From CAZIPN01 sp964541225 (lineage in GTDB: Bacteria; Actinomycetota; Coriobacteriia; Anaerosomatales; JAAXUF01): 64,000 nucleotides of DNA. The stretch spans positions 1-64,000 of the forward strand of contig CAZIPN010000004.1 of assembly GCA_964541225.1 (NCBI GenBank), written 5' to 3'. The first letter of the stretch is position 1. The number at the start of each line of letters is the position of its first letter. The notes under the pieces are model-generated. The model made no database searches. It worked only from the letters and a program-made list of their open reading frames with translations, and was not told the DNA's origin. This document shows, piece after piece, positions 1 through 9,248 of the stretch. The position numbers and the translations under genes were made by a program.

Positions 1-854
1 TACTCGGCGACGAGGAATTCGAGCGCTTCCTTGCGCGCAATGGCCTTCCTGTCTGCCACGTTCGTTTCTTCGGGGGGCTCGAGGTGAGCATTGGCGGGCG
101 ATCGATTCGCGAGAAGGACTGGCGCAAGAGAAAGGCGCGGCTGCTCTGCGCCATGCTCGTGCTCAGGCGCGGGCAGGACGTGCCCCGTGAACAGCTCCTC
201 GAGCACCTCTTCGCCGAGATGGACCCGGAGCGGGCGAAGAACAATCTGTATGTGGTGTGGAGCACGATGAAGTCCGTCCTCATGGGGGATGGTGCGAAGG
301 GCGCTCCGTTGCCCTACTTCGAGGCTGTCGGAGGAGTCTGTCGTGCGGTGCGAGACAACATACGCTCGGACGTCGACGACTTTGACCGCCTCCTCGCCGC
401 AGCCGCCAAACACGAGGCAGAAGGTGAGCTTGGCGCCGCCTTGCGCGACTACGAGGCGCTTTCGTCGCTGTACCGGGGCGAGTTGTTGCCGGGCGATGTC
501 TATGACGACTGGTTTGCCGAGCTACGAGAGCACTACAAGATCACGTTTGTGAATGCGATGCTCGCCGCGAGTGGGATTCTCACGGGCGCTGGGGATCCCG
601 GAAATGCCCTCATGTACATCCGCCGAGCGATCCAAACGGACCCGCTGCGCGAGGACCTGTATCAAACGGCGCTTCGCTGCCAAATCGCTGCGGGGCAACG
701 AAGCGGTGCGATCGACACGTACTTGCAGTGCCGCTCCAGACTCTCCGAGGACCTGGGGCTGGACCCATCGGCGGAGACTCGGGCGCTCTACGAGCAAATC
801 CTTGCGATGGAAGATCGGCCGCGACTTCCGCCGAAGGACTCGCTTCTGGACTGA
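1..854 (+). CDS. Transcriptional regulator with BTAD domain, 5' end outside window
   Basis: The reading frame is open from the left edge, so the protein begins upstream. The first visible residues lead into a winged-helix OmpR/SARP-type segment (FFGGLEVSIGGR, then a helix with a KRKARLLCAML core and AKNNLYVVWSTMKSVL). This is followed by a helical TPR-like bacterial transcriptional activator domain ending in the family hallmark LGLDPSAETRALYEQIL. A GTG at 84 could be read as a start, but it lies inside the conserved DNA-binding fold, so it is probably internal. Such proteins are SARP-like activators or the C-terminal half of larger LuxR/MalT-like regulators; the target is unknown. The next gene, secA, is 436 bp away and probably separately transcribed. 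Confidence 0.8.
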   Translation, partial: LGDEEFERFLARNGLPVCHVRFFGGLEVSIGGRSIREKDWRKRKARLLCAMLVLRRGQDVPREQLLEHLFAEMDPERAKNNLYVVWSTMKSVLMGDGAKGAPLPYFEAVGGVCRAVRDNIRSDVDDFDRLLAAAAKHEAEGELGAALRDYEALSSLYRGELLPGDVYDDWFAELREHYKITFVNAMLAASGILTGAGDPGNALMYIRRAIQTDPLREDLYQTALRCQIAAGQRSGAIDTYLQCRSRLSEDLGLDPSAETRALYEQILAMEDRPRLPPKDSLLD

Positions 855-1290
855 CGGGCCGATGGCAGGCGACGGGTTGTCTGTCTGTTTGGTGCCGTTC
901 GACTGAACTCCGGCAGTGTCCGATTGATGCCCTCGGGGGACGTGCCGACCAAGGAAGTGCGCGGGTAAGGTTACAGTAAGGTCCACTGCCTAGGATGTGC
1001 ACATGTCGATCGTCCCACAGCGATCGGCGAGCGCGGGGCTTGCTGGGTCTTCCATTTCATGGGACGTCGCGAGCGTCGGTGCAACCCAAAATGGTGAGGA
1101 GCTGGAGTCTCCTGAGGGGCACCGTCGGGGGGAGCACGTCTGACGTTCGGACCCAGGATGTCCCGCGCTCTCGTGCGCTCGAATCCCGGCATCACAAGCG
1201 GCGGCTCCGGCGCTTTCTCGGCAGGCCCCTGTGCTAGAATCGTGGCTGCTTTCGCTCACCAAACCCCACCATTTGAAGGTGTAGATACTG
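855..1290. other. Intergenic region, no supported gene
   Basis: A stretch of 436 bp between the BTAD regulator and secA. Short open frames exist on both strands, but none has a ribosome binding site or recognisable protein. The only signal I can support is a candidate secA promoter near the 3' end. Confidence 0.5.
1232..1240 (+). promoter_or_regulatory. Candidate extended -10 promoter of secA
   Basis: TGCTAGAAT is an extended -10 element (TGN plus TAGAAT). No good -35 hexamer stands 16-18 bp upstream. The same TGCTAGAAT string occurs ahead of ftsE at 10280-10288, which supports it as a vegetative promoter motif in this genome. Confidence 0.45.
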
Positions 1291-4059
1291 ATGGCCAATC
1301 TCCTCCAGAAAATCCTCACTCTCGGTGAGGGGAGGCAGCTACGCGCCTACGAGCAACTCGTTGGACGCATCAACGAGTTGGAGCCGGACACGAAGGCACT
1401 CTCCGACTCCCAGCTGGCAGGCAAGACAGTCGAATTTCGCGAGCGTCTCGACAACGGCGAGGAGCTCGGCGACATGCTGCCTGAGGCCTTCGCAGTCACG
1501 CGCGAAGCGTCGGTTCGCACGCTCGGTATGCGTCATTTCGACGTGCAGTGTGTCGGCGCGATGGTGCTCAACGACGGCATGATCGCCGAGATGAAGACGG
1601 GCGAGGGCAAGACGCTCGTCTCGACATTGGCCGGCTATCTGAATGCGCTCCCTGGCAAGGGCGTGCACGTGGTGACGGTCAACGACTACTTGGCCAAGCG
1701 TGACAGTGAGTGGATGGGGCAGATCTACCGATTCCTCGGCATGGATGTCGGCATCATTCAGGCGCAGATGGATCCCGCGCAACGCATACCGGCGTACCAG
1801 GCTGATATCACGTACGGAACCAACTCGGAATTCGGCTTCGACTACTTGCGCGACAACATGGTCGTGCAGGCCGGGGATCGGGTGCAGCGGGGACACGCGT
1901 ATGCCATCGTCGACGAAGTCGACTCGATCCTCATCGATGAGGCGCGCACGCCGCTCATCATCTCGGGCGCGGGCACCAAGTCGGCCGACATGTACAAGCG
2001 GTTCGCGAAGGTTGTGCCTCGTTTGCGCGTCGACACTGACTTCGAGCTGGACGAGGCCAAACGCACGATTGCCGCGACCGAAGACGGCTTGCGCAGGATC
2101 GAACACGAACTCGGCATCGACAACATCTACGCGGACGCGTCGGGGCAGCTGGTCAACCATCTGCAGCAGGCGCTCAAAGCGCAGTTCTTGTTCAAGCGCG
2201 ACGTGGACTACGTGGTCAAAGACGGCGAGATCATGATTGTCGACGAGTTCACCGGTCGCCTTATGTACGGCCGACGCTACTCGGAAGGCCTGCACCAGGC
2301 CCTTGAGGCCAAGGAGCGAGTGCATGTTCGCGAAGAGAACCAGACGCTTGCGACCATAACGTTGCAGAACTTCTTCCGACTCTACGAGAAGCTCTCGGGC
2401 ATGACCGGCACGGCAGTCACCGAGGACGCCGAGTTCCGCCAAATCTACAAGCTGCCGGTCATGGTCATACCGACCAATCAGCCCATGGTTCGCGACGATC
2501 GCAACGATCTCATCTACCGAACGGTCGACGCGAAGTTCCAGGCGTGTGCCGATGAGATTCAGGAGCGGCATGACAAGGGGCAGCCCTGCCTGGTGGGCAC
2601 GATCTCGATCGAGAACTCCGAGAAGCTCTCACGATTGCTGGTCAAGCGCGGCGTCAAACACAACGTCTTGAACGCGAAGTTCCACGAGCAGGAAGCGCAT
2701 ATCGTCGCCCAAGCGGGCCGCGCTGGTGCCGTCACGATCGCCACCAACATGGCAGGTCGTGGTACTGACATCATTCTCGGCGGGAATCCAGACTTGCTGT
2801 GGGAAGAGATCGCGCGCTCGGGTGGGGTCGATCCGGTTGAGGCCGACGAGGCACAGCAGGCTCACTTCCGAGCCGAGGCGAAGCGCGTCACCGCCGACGA
2901 GCACGTGCGCGTGGTCGAGTCTGGCGGTCTTGCGGTTCTCGGCACCGAGCGACATGACTCGCGGCGTATCGACAACCAGCTTCGAGGTCGGTCGGGACGC
3001 CAGGGCGATCCAGGCATCTCGCAGTTCTACCTCTCGCTCGAGGACGACCTGATGCGCCTGTTTGGCGGCGATCGGATGGATCGCATCAGCTCGATGATGC
3101 AGCGCACCGAGATCCCCGACGACATGCCAATCCAGGCCGGACTTGTCAGCAAGGCGATCGAGAGTGCCCAGCGCCAGGTTGAGACGATGAACTTCGGAGC
3201 GCGCAAGTACGTGCTCGAGTACGACGACGTCATGAACAAGCAGCGCGAAGTCATCTACCAGGAGCGCAACCGCATCCTGGACGGCAAGGACATCCACGAG
3301 CGCGTCGAGGAGATGATGGCCGAGACGGTTATCGCGGGTGTGCTCGAGTTCTGTCCTGAGCGCACGTACTCTGAGGAGTGGGACTGGGACGGACTTGCCA
3401 CATGGTATCGCGACCTCACGGGCATCGATGGTTTCGTCGAGGCCGCGCGCGGAGATGTCGACAACCCCCATGAGCTCGCGGACACGTTGACGGGCCGGGC
3501 GCTCGAGGTCTACTCGGAGAAGGAAGTGCAGATCACTCCGGAGAACCTTCGAGAGCTGGAGCGCCAGGTCATGCTGCGGGTCATCGACACGCGGTGGATG
3601 GACCACTTGCAGGAGATGGACTACCTCAAGGAGGGCATCGGACTGCGCGCAATGGGTCAACGCGACCCGCTGGTCGAGTACAAGACCGAGGCCTACGAGA
3701 TGTTCGGCGGGCTCGTTCAAGCGATCAACGAGGACTTTCTGCGCACCATCATGCACGTGGAGGTTGTCTTCGAACCGCAGATCGAGATGGCCGCGTCGCT
3801 TTCTGGCGCAAGCTACTCCGGACCTGCCGAGGCCTCGATCTTCGAGGGTGCGGCCGCCGCCGCCGACCAGTTCGGTGTTGGCGGACCGTCGCAGGACCAG
3901 ATCGCGGCGGCTTCGGCTGCTGCAGGCGGTGGCGAGGGACCGCGGACCGCTACGATCGTGAAGGACGCAAACGATCCCTGGGCCACCGTCGGCAGAAACG
4001 ATCCATGCCCGTGCGGGAGTGGCAAGAAGTACAAGAAGTGCCATGGGGCGAGCGTGTAG
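1291..4059 (+). CDS. secA: Protein translocase ATPase SecA
   Basis: Motor ATPase that drives unfolded preproteins through SecYEG at the cytoplasmic membrane. At 922 aa it has the usual full length. Visible features are the DEAD-type nucleotide-binding fold 1 with Walker A MKTGEGKT near residue 105, VDEVDSILIDEARTPL (Walker B), the IATNMAGRGTD and GRSGRQGDPG motifs of fold 2, the helical scaffold/wing region, and a C-terminal zinc tail with C906, C908, C917 and H918 (CPCGSGKKYKKCH). The tail normally binds SecB or ribosomes. The ATG is preceded by a purine-rich GAAGG. The stop codon directly abuts prfB, so the two are likely cotranscribed. Identification is secure. Confidence 0.98.
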   Translation: MANLLQKILTLGEGRQLRAYEQLVGRINELEPDTKALSDSQLAGKTVEFRERLDNGEELGDMLPEAFAVTREASVRTLGMRHFDVQCVGAMVLNDGMIAEMKTGEGKTLVSTLAGYLNALPGKGVHVVTVNDYLAKRDSEWMGQIYRFLGMDVGIIQAQMDPAQRIPAYQADITYGTNSEFGFDYLRDNMVVQAGDRVQRGHAYAIVDEVDSILIDEARTPLIISGAGTKSADMYKRFAKVVPRLRVDTDFELDEAKRTIAATEDGLRRIEHELGIDNIYADASGQLVNHLQQALKAQFLFKRDVDYVVKDGEIMIVDEFTGRLMYGRRYSEGLHQALEAKERVHVREENQTLATITLQNFFRLYEKLSGMTGTAVTEDAEFRQIYKLPVMVIPTNQPMVRDDRNDLIYRTVDAKFQACADEIQERHDKGQPCLVGTISIENSEKLSRLLVKRGVKHNVLNAKFHEQEAHIVAQAGRAGAVTIATNMAGRGTDIILGGNPDLLWEEIARSGGVDPVEADEAQQAHFRAEAKRVTADEHVRVVESGGLAVLGTERHDSRRIDNQLRGRSGRQGDPGISQFYLSLEDDLMRLFGGDRMDRISSMMQRTEIPDDMPIQAGLVSKAIESAQRQVETMNFGARKYVLEYDDVMNKQREVIYQERNRILDGKDIHERVEEMMAETVIAGVLEFCPERTYSEEWDWDGLATWYRDLTGIDGFVEAARGDVDNPHELADTLTGRALEVYSEKEVQITPENLRELERQVMLRVIDTRWMDHLQEMDYLKEGIGLRAMGQRDPLVEYKTEAYEMFGGLVQAINEDFLRTIMHVEVVFEPQIEMAASLSGASYSGPAEASIFEGAAAAADQFGVGGPSQDQIAAASAAAGGGEGPRTATIVKDANDPWATVGRNDPCPCGSGKKYKKCHGASV

Positions 4060-5214
4060 GTGCCAATGATCGAGAACCGCGCCCCCGAGATCACCTCGCT
4101 ACGCGGCCGCGCTGAGCAGATGGCCGAGTACCTGCACCTTGACGCCCGCAGGGTCGAACTCGCGAAACTGGAGGCGAACACCGCCAAGCCTGGCTTCTGG
4201 GACGACCAGAACATCGCACAGGCGACGATGTCGCAGCTCACGGGCATTCGCGATGAGATCTCGGCATATGAGGAGATCGTCGCTGCACTCGACGACGCCG
4301 AGGCCGCCAACGAACTTGCGCTCGCCGAGGACGACGAAGAGCTTGCCGCCGAGGTGATCGAGGCCCTTGCTGATGCTGGTGGACTAATCAGCGCGCTCGA
4401 GGTCAGTTCATGGTTCACCGGCGAGTTCGACCACGGCGATGCCATTGTCACGATCACCCCGGGTGCAGGAGGGCTCGAGGCCCAGGACTGGGCCGAGATG
4501 CTCTTCCGGATGCTCACCAAGTACTGCGAGAACAAGAAGTGGAAGGTGGAGGTCAACGACCTCACGCCGGGCGTTGAGATCGGCATCGACCGCGCGACGT
4601 TCACGGTTCACGGTCGCAATGCCTACGGAATGCTGAGTTCTGAGGCGGGGGTTCATCGGCTGGTCAGAATCAGCCCAACCGACGAGAAGAAGCGTCGGCA
4701 GACGACATTCGCGGGCGTCGAGATCATGCCGCTGCTGCCTGATGACGTTGAGGTCGACATCAGGGACGAGGATCTCCGCATCGACGTCTACCGCTCAAGC
4801 GGTCCCGGGGGTCAGAGCGTGAACACGACGGACTCGGCGGTTCGGATCACGCACCTCCCGACGGGCCTGGTGGTCACGTGCCAAAACGAGAAATCGCAGC
4901 ACAAGAACAAGGACGCGGCGCTCAAGATCTTGCGCGCGCGCCTCTACGAGATCGAGAAGGCCAAGCGCGACGCCGAAATCGATGAGCTGCGAGGGCCCAA
5001 ACGAGATATCAGTTTTGGCAGTCAGATTCGCAACTACGTGCTGTACCCGTATCAGCTGGTCAAGGACGTGCGCACAGGCGTCGAGACGGGCAACGTGGAC
5101 GCTGTGCTTGCTGGCGACATCGACCAGTTCGTTGTCGGCTACCATCGGTGGCGCGTCAAAGGTGAAGGCGCCGTTGACGACGCGGTCGCTGCCTCGATTG
5201 CCGAGGAGGAATAG
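4060..5214 (+). CDS. prfB: Peptide chain release factor 2 (RF2), variant stop-codon tripeptide
   Basis: Class I release factor expected to terminate at UGA and UAA. It has 384 aa, with an acidic helical N-terminal domain and the universal GGQ peptidyl-transferase motif at residues 250-252 (SSGPGGQSVNTTDSAV). Placement after secA and the RF2-type surroundings identify it as PrfB. The codon-reading tripeptide, normally SPF in RF2, is SPT here (S205-P206-T207, bases 4672-4680), in the context RISPTDEKKRRQTTF. The frame is continuous, so the autoregulatory programmed +1 frameshift found in many prfB genes is absent. Start is GTG at 4060 immediately after the secA stop; ATG at 4066 is an alternative. 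Confidence 0.95.
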   Translation: MPMIENRAPEITSLRGRAEQMAEYLHLDARRVELAKLEANTAKPGFWDDQNIAQATMSQLTGIRDEISAYEEIVAALDDAEAANELALAEDDEELAAEVIEALADAGGLISALEVSSWFTGEFDHGDAIVTITPGAGGLEAQDWAEMLFRMLTKYCENKKWKVEVNDLTPGVEIGIDRATFTVHGRNAYGMLSSEAGVHRLVRISPTDEKKRRQTTFAGVEIMPLLPDDVEVDIRDEDLRIDVYRSSGPGGQSVNTTDSAVRITHLPTGLVVTCQNEKSQHKNKDAALKILRARLYEIEKAKRDAEIDELRGPKRDISFGSQIRNYVLYPYQLVKDVRTGVETGNVDAVLAGDIDQFVVGYHRWRVKGEGAVDDAVAASIAEEE

Positions 5215-5216
5215 CG

Positions 5217-6014
5217 ATGCGGTTGCTCGCCGACCTCCACACGCACACGGTAGCCTCCGGTCACGCGTACTCGACGCTGGCCGAGAATGTGCACGTCGCG
5301 CGATCGCGCGGGATGGAGCTGGTCGCGGTCACGGATCACGGTCCGCGAGTGCCGCAGGGCGCACATCCCTGGTACTTCTGGAATCTCAAGGCCGTCCCAA
5401 GCGTGCTCGATGGCGTTCGCATCCTGAAGGGCTGTGAGGCGAATGTCGTGCCCGACACGGAGAATGGTCTCGATTTGCCTGATATCGTGCTGGGGCTGCT
5501 CGACTTCGTGGCTGTTGGCTTTCATCCGACGGGCGGGTTTGACGAACCAGATCGCGCGCGCAACACGGAGGCGCTGCTGCGAGTCATGGCCAACCCGCTG
5601 GTGGACCAGATCACACATCCGGGCAATGACGACGAGTTCCCCGTCGACATGGACGCTGTGGTGGAGGCAGCAGTGCGCTACAACGTCATCGTCGAACTCA
5701 ACGATCACAGCTTCGCGCCGACAAGTTCACGGGCAGCCTCAACGGCGCGCGAACGCGAATTCGCGCGTGTCGCGTACGCTGCAGGCGCCCCAATCTCGAT
5801 CGGGTCCGACGCTCATTTCGCGCTGAGTGTCGGTCGGTTCGAGGCGGCGCTGGCAGTTGCCGAGGAGCTGAAGATTGTTGAGGATCGCATCGTGAACCGC
5901 AACGCCGAAGCCGTGATGGCCCATCTGCTCGGTAAGCGGGAGCGTCCCTATCTTGACGCGGGTGGGGAATGGTCCTGGCCAAACGAAGAGCATTTCAGCC
6001 ACATTCATAAATAG
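5217..6014 (+). CDS. PHP-domain phosphatase (YcdX-like)
   Basis: 265-aa metal-dependent hydrolase of the polymerase-and-histidinol-phosphatase fold. Metal ligands are visible in order: DLHTHT near residue 6, TDHG near 40, the glutamate of GCEANV, an isolated histidine in GFHPTG, THPG near 137, and ISIGSDAH near 200. The arrangement matches YcdX-type phosphatases, which bind a trinuclear zinc site; the physiological substrate is unknown. The ATG is two bases after the prfB stop, with a GAGGA ribosome site inside the prfB end, so it is probably the third gene of a secA-prfB operon. Confidence 0.88.
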   Translation: MRLLADLHTHTVASGHAYSTLAENVHVARSRGMELVAVTDHGPRVPQGAHPWYFWNLKAVPSVLDGVRILKGCEANVVPDTENGLDLPDIVLGLLDFVAVGFHPTGGFDEPDRARNTEALLRVMANPLVDQITHPGNDDEFPVDMDAVVEAAVRYNVIVELNDHSFAPTSSRAASTAREREFARVAYAAGAPISIGSDAHFALSVGRFEAALAVAEELKIVEDRIVNRNAEAVMAHLLGKRERPYLDAGGEWSWPNEEHFSHIHK

Positions 6015-6211
6015 CGACCTATTTACCCCCATTGACCTCGTGATTTGCCGCATATCCTAAGCTCAGAGCGGCTTCGTCGTCAATCCGACTACCCTTTCTT
6101 CTATCCCTCGAGGTCTTCAATAATGTGGCGTTTTCGTGTAGAAAGATGTTTGGGCGATTAATCTTCCTGCATCCGGGGCGAGTGTCGCGATCGGGGCGAG
6201 AGCGAGGGGCC

Positions 6212-8209
6212 GTGGACCAAACCCCTAGTGACTCGGCTGCCGCCGAGTCGGAAGCAGCTGAAAAGAAACGTCGTAGAGCCATTATTGGGGTCTCTGTGGC
6301 TGTTCTCGTGCTGCTCCTCGTCGTCTTCATGACGTGGCGTTTTCTCCAGCGTCCAGCGACTTCGGATCAGACCGGTTTGAGCGCATCGAATTCCGGAGCT
6401 CCCAATGGGAGCCAGATGGGCACGCTGCCACCCGGAAGCGTCGTGACAAGTGCTCCGATGAGTGCATCGGACGCGAGTCCGACGATAGACGCTTCGTCGA
6501 CGGTTCCTTCTGCTGAATTGGGGCAGACGGCGTATCCCTATGACAGTGGTTCGTCGACCGTGGCGCCAGCAGTGACCACCGCGTCGAATACGACGGCCAA
6601 CTCGACGTCGAGCAATACGACGGCGAAGAAGACCACGACGTCATCGAAGTCCACCACGGTCAAGACCAAGACAACGACCGTGACATACGTTCACGTCTCG
6701 GCGGTCCTGACACCGCCCGTTCCGAATGGCTCCAACAACTGGTATGTGACACAGCCGAAGCTGACGTTTTCACCGTCGGGTCGGCCTACGTGGTACCGCT
6801 GGGGCACGTCGGGTGGCTGGACCAGGTACAAACACTCCGTCTACGCGCCTGACGGGGATCACACCCTGCAGTACTACTCCCGCGAACCGAATGGCACGCT
6901 GGAAGCCAAGAGTTCTCGGCATGTGGCCGTGGACCGCACGAAACCTTCGACGCCGGGCAATCTGCACATCACGAGCGCTTCGAGTTCGGGCATATCGCTG
7001 GCATGGACGAAGTCGAGTGATTCGCACAGTGGCGTAATGCGCTACGAGGTGTATGCAGGCGGCAGTTTGCTGGCGTACACCTCAAACACTTCGATCTCAC
7101 TGTCGGTGAGTTCCGGGACCTCGTTTAAGGTGCTTGCAAGTGACTTCGCCGGCAACAAGTCCGCGTTCTCGAACTCCGTGCTAGCGCCGCCCACGACCCT
7201 CGTTGTCCTGGCGAATCCCGCGAACCCCAATGGCGACAATGGCTGGTTCAAGAGCAACCCCACAATCTCGCTGGTCTCCAACGAATCAGGGACTACGTAC
7301 TACGCCTGGGATTCACAGCCGAGCTTCACCACCTACTCGGGGTCGCTCACGGTGCCCTCCGACGGCGATCACACTCTGAGGTATTACTCGGTGAACTCAG
7401 GCGGTCTGACCGAGACGGAGAAGAGCCGGGAGTTCAAACTCGACACGGTAGCACCGCCCGCCCCGACTGCGAGCGCGATCGCCTCAGGCACCAACATCGC
7501 GAAGTTGACGTGGGGCGCCGTCGCCGATGTCAGTCCCGGAAGTGGATTGGCTGGATACCGGGTGCTGGATCTGGTCGGCGGGACCCACACGAGTTTCGAT
7601 GTGACGCCGAGCGGGAGCATGACGGAGTCATTCACGGTCACCGAACCCGATGGCACGACTATCACCGGCCACACCTTCCAAGTGGTCGCAATCGACAAGG
7701 CCGGCAATCAGTCCAGCAGCTCCATCTCAGGCCCGTTGGCGGCATCAGGCCACTCTCCGGCGAAGCTGGCGGGTTCGAAGCACATCATGGCGCATCCGGC
7801 TTTCGCATCAGAAACCCCCGGGCTGACAAGAACTCCTGTGAGCAGCCCACCGGCCGCGCCTCTGGGCTATACCGCTGTTCCGGGCACGATTGTGGACATT
7901 GTGCCGCCGTCTGGGTTCACCGGTTCAGCGACAGTCGTGCTGAGCTACGATCCGGCTTTTCTGCACGCCGCATCCTCGGAAGTCAGGTTGATGCACTACC
8001 ACAACGGCGAGTGGGTTGACATCACGACCGAGGTTGACTCCGGCGGGCACAAGGTCATCGGAGTCACCGATTCGTTCTCACCATTTGGCGTCTTTGAAGC
8101 CAACTCAACATCCACGCCGGCGTCGTCGTGGGAGAGCCTCGTTGCTCTCGCGTTTGTCGGCCTCCTCGTTGCGGCGTGGTCACTGCGCCGTCGCGGGCAA
8201 GAGGCGTAG
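6212..8209 (+). CDS. Membrane-anchored cell-surface protein with OmpL47-like and Fn3 repeats
   Basis: About 666 aa from the GTG at 6212, which follows a GAGGGG; in-frame starts at 6125 and 6146 would add a non-conserved leader. The order is a charged N-terminus (EKKRRR), one transmembrane helix, a Ser/Thr-rich spacer of about 150 residues, two beta-sandwich repeats sharing the pattern W-x(n)-DGDHTLxYYS (near 6841 and 7357), each followed by a fibronectin-III-like module, a ZU5-like C-terminal module ending VTDSFSPFGVF, and a final transmembrane helix with a short RRR tail. The second helix plus basic tail resembles an anchoring signal, but no LPXTG is seen. Probably an extracytoplasmic structural or adhesion protein. 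Function unknown. Confidence 0.75.
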   Translation: MDQTPSDSAAAESEAAEKKRRRAIIGVSVAVLVLLLVVFMTWRFLQRPATSDQTGLSASNSGAPNGSQMGTLPPGSVVTSAPMSASDASPTIDASSTVPSAELGQTAYPYDSGSSTVAPAVTTASNTTANSTSSNTTAKKTTTSSKSTTVKTKTTTVTYVHVSAVLTPPVPNGSNNWYVTQPKLTFSPSGRPTWYRWGTSGGWTRYKHSVYAPDGDHTLQYYSREPNGTLEAKSSRHVAVDRTKPSTPGNLHITSASSSGISLAWTKSSDSHSGVMRYEVYAGGSLLAYTSNTSISLSVSSGTSFKVLASDFAGNKSAFSNSVLAPPTTLVVLANPANPNGDNGWFKSNPTISLVSNESGTTYYAWDSQPSFTTYSGSLTVPSDGDHTLRYYSVNSGGLTETEKSREFKLDTVAPPAPTASAIASGTNIAKLTWGAVADVSPGSGLAGYRVLDLVGGTHTSFDVTPSGSMTESFTVTEPDGTTITGHTFQVVAIDKAGNQSSSSISGPLAASGHSPAKLAGSKHIMAHPAFASETPGLTRTPVSSPPAAPLGYTAVPGTIVDIVPPSGFTGSATVVLSYDPAFLHAASSEVRLMHYHNGEWVDITTEVDSGGHKVIGVTDSFSPFGVFEANSTSTPASSWESLVALAFVGLLVAAWSLRRRGQEA

Positions 8210-8393
8210 TTGTCAACCTCTCGTCTTGGAAAGGCGACCGCTGGCTGCCTTACCAAGTGCTCGCGGCCTTGAGCCGATTCCAAGCCCTCCGACCAGTGGT
8301 ATCCTTGCTGCGCCATCGAGCAAGGATTGCCGAAGTTGTGCGAGGACACTTGCTCGCAACCCTGCAAACTGATCGTGTGATTGGAGTGGCGTG

Positions 8394-9248
8394 ATGCCTG
8401 ATGTCAGGGCGGTCGAGGCAGTGGCCACGAGTATGCGCAAGGACATCGTCGAGATGATCGGCGAGGCCGGAAGCGGTCATCCCGGCGGGTCACTATCTGC
8501 TGCCGACATCGTGGCGACGCTGTATTTCGGCGGGACACTGAAATACGATTCCGCGCGCCCCGGCTGGCCAGAGCGCGACCGGTTCATTCTGTCCAAGGGG
8601 CACGCGGCACCGGTTCTCTATGCTGCGCTGGCTGAGGCCGGGTATTTCGGCCGGGATCACCTCAAGACGCTGCGCAAGCTCGGCTCGATGCTGCAGGGCC
8701 ATCCAGACAGTAAGAAGACCCCGGGGGTTGAAGTCTCCACCGGCTCCCTCGGGCAGGGGCTGTCTGTGGCCGCTGGGCTGGCGGTCGGTCTGCGAGGTGG
8801 GGAGCATCCGGAACCCACACACGAAGACCGCACGGTCTTCTGCCTTCTCGGCGATGGCGAGATTCAGGAGGGGCAAGTGTGGGAGGCAGCGATGTTCGCT
8901 GCGCACGAATCGCTCGGCAATCTTGTGGCGATCGTGGACCACAACGGGCTGCAGATTGATGGCGCATGCACCGAGGTGATGTGCGTGGGTTCGGTTGCCG
9001 CGAAGTTCTCGGCGTTCGACTGGCATGCGGTCGAGATCGATGGCCATGACGTCGGCGCGATACATGATGCGCTCCAAGCCGCCAAAGCCCACCGCCAGGG
9101 TCCGACGGTCATTGTCGCGCACACCATCAAGGGCAAAGGCGTCTCATTCATGGAGGGCGAAGCTGGCTGGCACGGGAAGGCCCCATCCGCCGAGCAGGTC
9201 GAAATCGCGCTTGCCGAACTCACTGCAGCAGAGGGGAGCGCCGGATGA
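8394..9248 (+). CDS. tktA: Transketolase, N-terminal subunit
   Basis: 284-aa thiamine diphosphate-binding half of a split transketolase, transferring two-carbon units in the pentose phosphate pathway. Visible are SGHPGGSLSAADIV, LSKGHAAPVLYA, GSLGQGLSVAAGLA, and the cofactor motif GDGEIQEGQVWEA...DHNGLQIDG. Length matches the two-subunit form common in archaea, Firmicutes and Coriobacteriia rather than the ~660-aa fused enzyme. ATG at 8394 is chosen; a GTG lies one codon earlier. It overlaps the partner gene by 4 bp (ATGA), implying translational coupling and equal amounts. Confidence 0.95.
   Translation: MPDVRAVEAVATSMRKDIVEMIGEAGSGHPGGSLSAADIVATLYFGGTLKYDSARPGWPERDRFILSKGHAAPVLYAALAEAGYFGRDHLKTLRKLGSMLQGHPDSKKTPGVEVSTGSLGQGLSVAAGLAVGLRGGEHPEPTHEDRTVFCLLGDGEIQEGQVWEAAMFAAHESLGNLVAIVDHNGLQIDGACTEVMCVGSVAAKFSAFDWHAVEIDGHDVGAIHDALQAAKAHRQGPTVIVAHTIKGKGVSFMEGEAGWHGKAPSAEQVEIALAELTAAEGSAG

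Noticed and set aside
990..1319. Reverse-strand gene of about 109 aa upstream of secA
   Set aside because: Overlaps the secA start and promoter, has no ribosome site and no recognisable protein.
4060..4200. Programmed frameshift in prfB
   Set aside because: The frame is open throughout with no in-frame TGA near the start.
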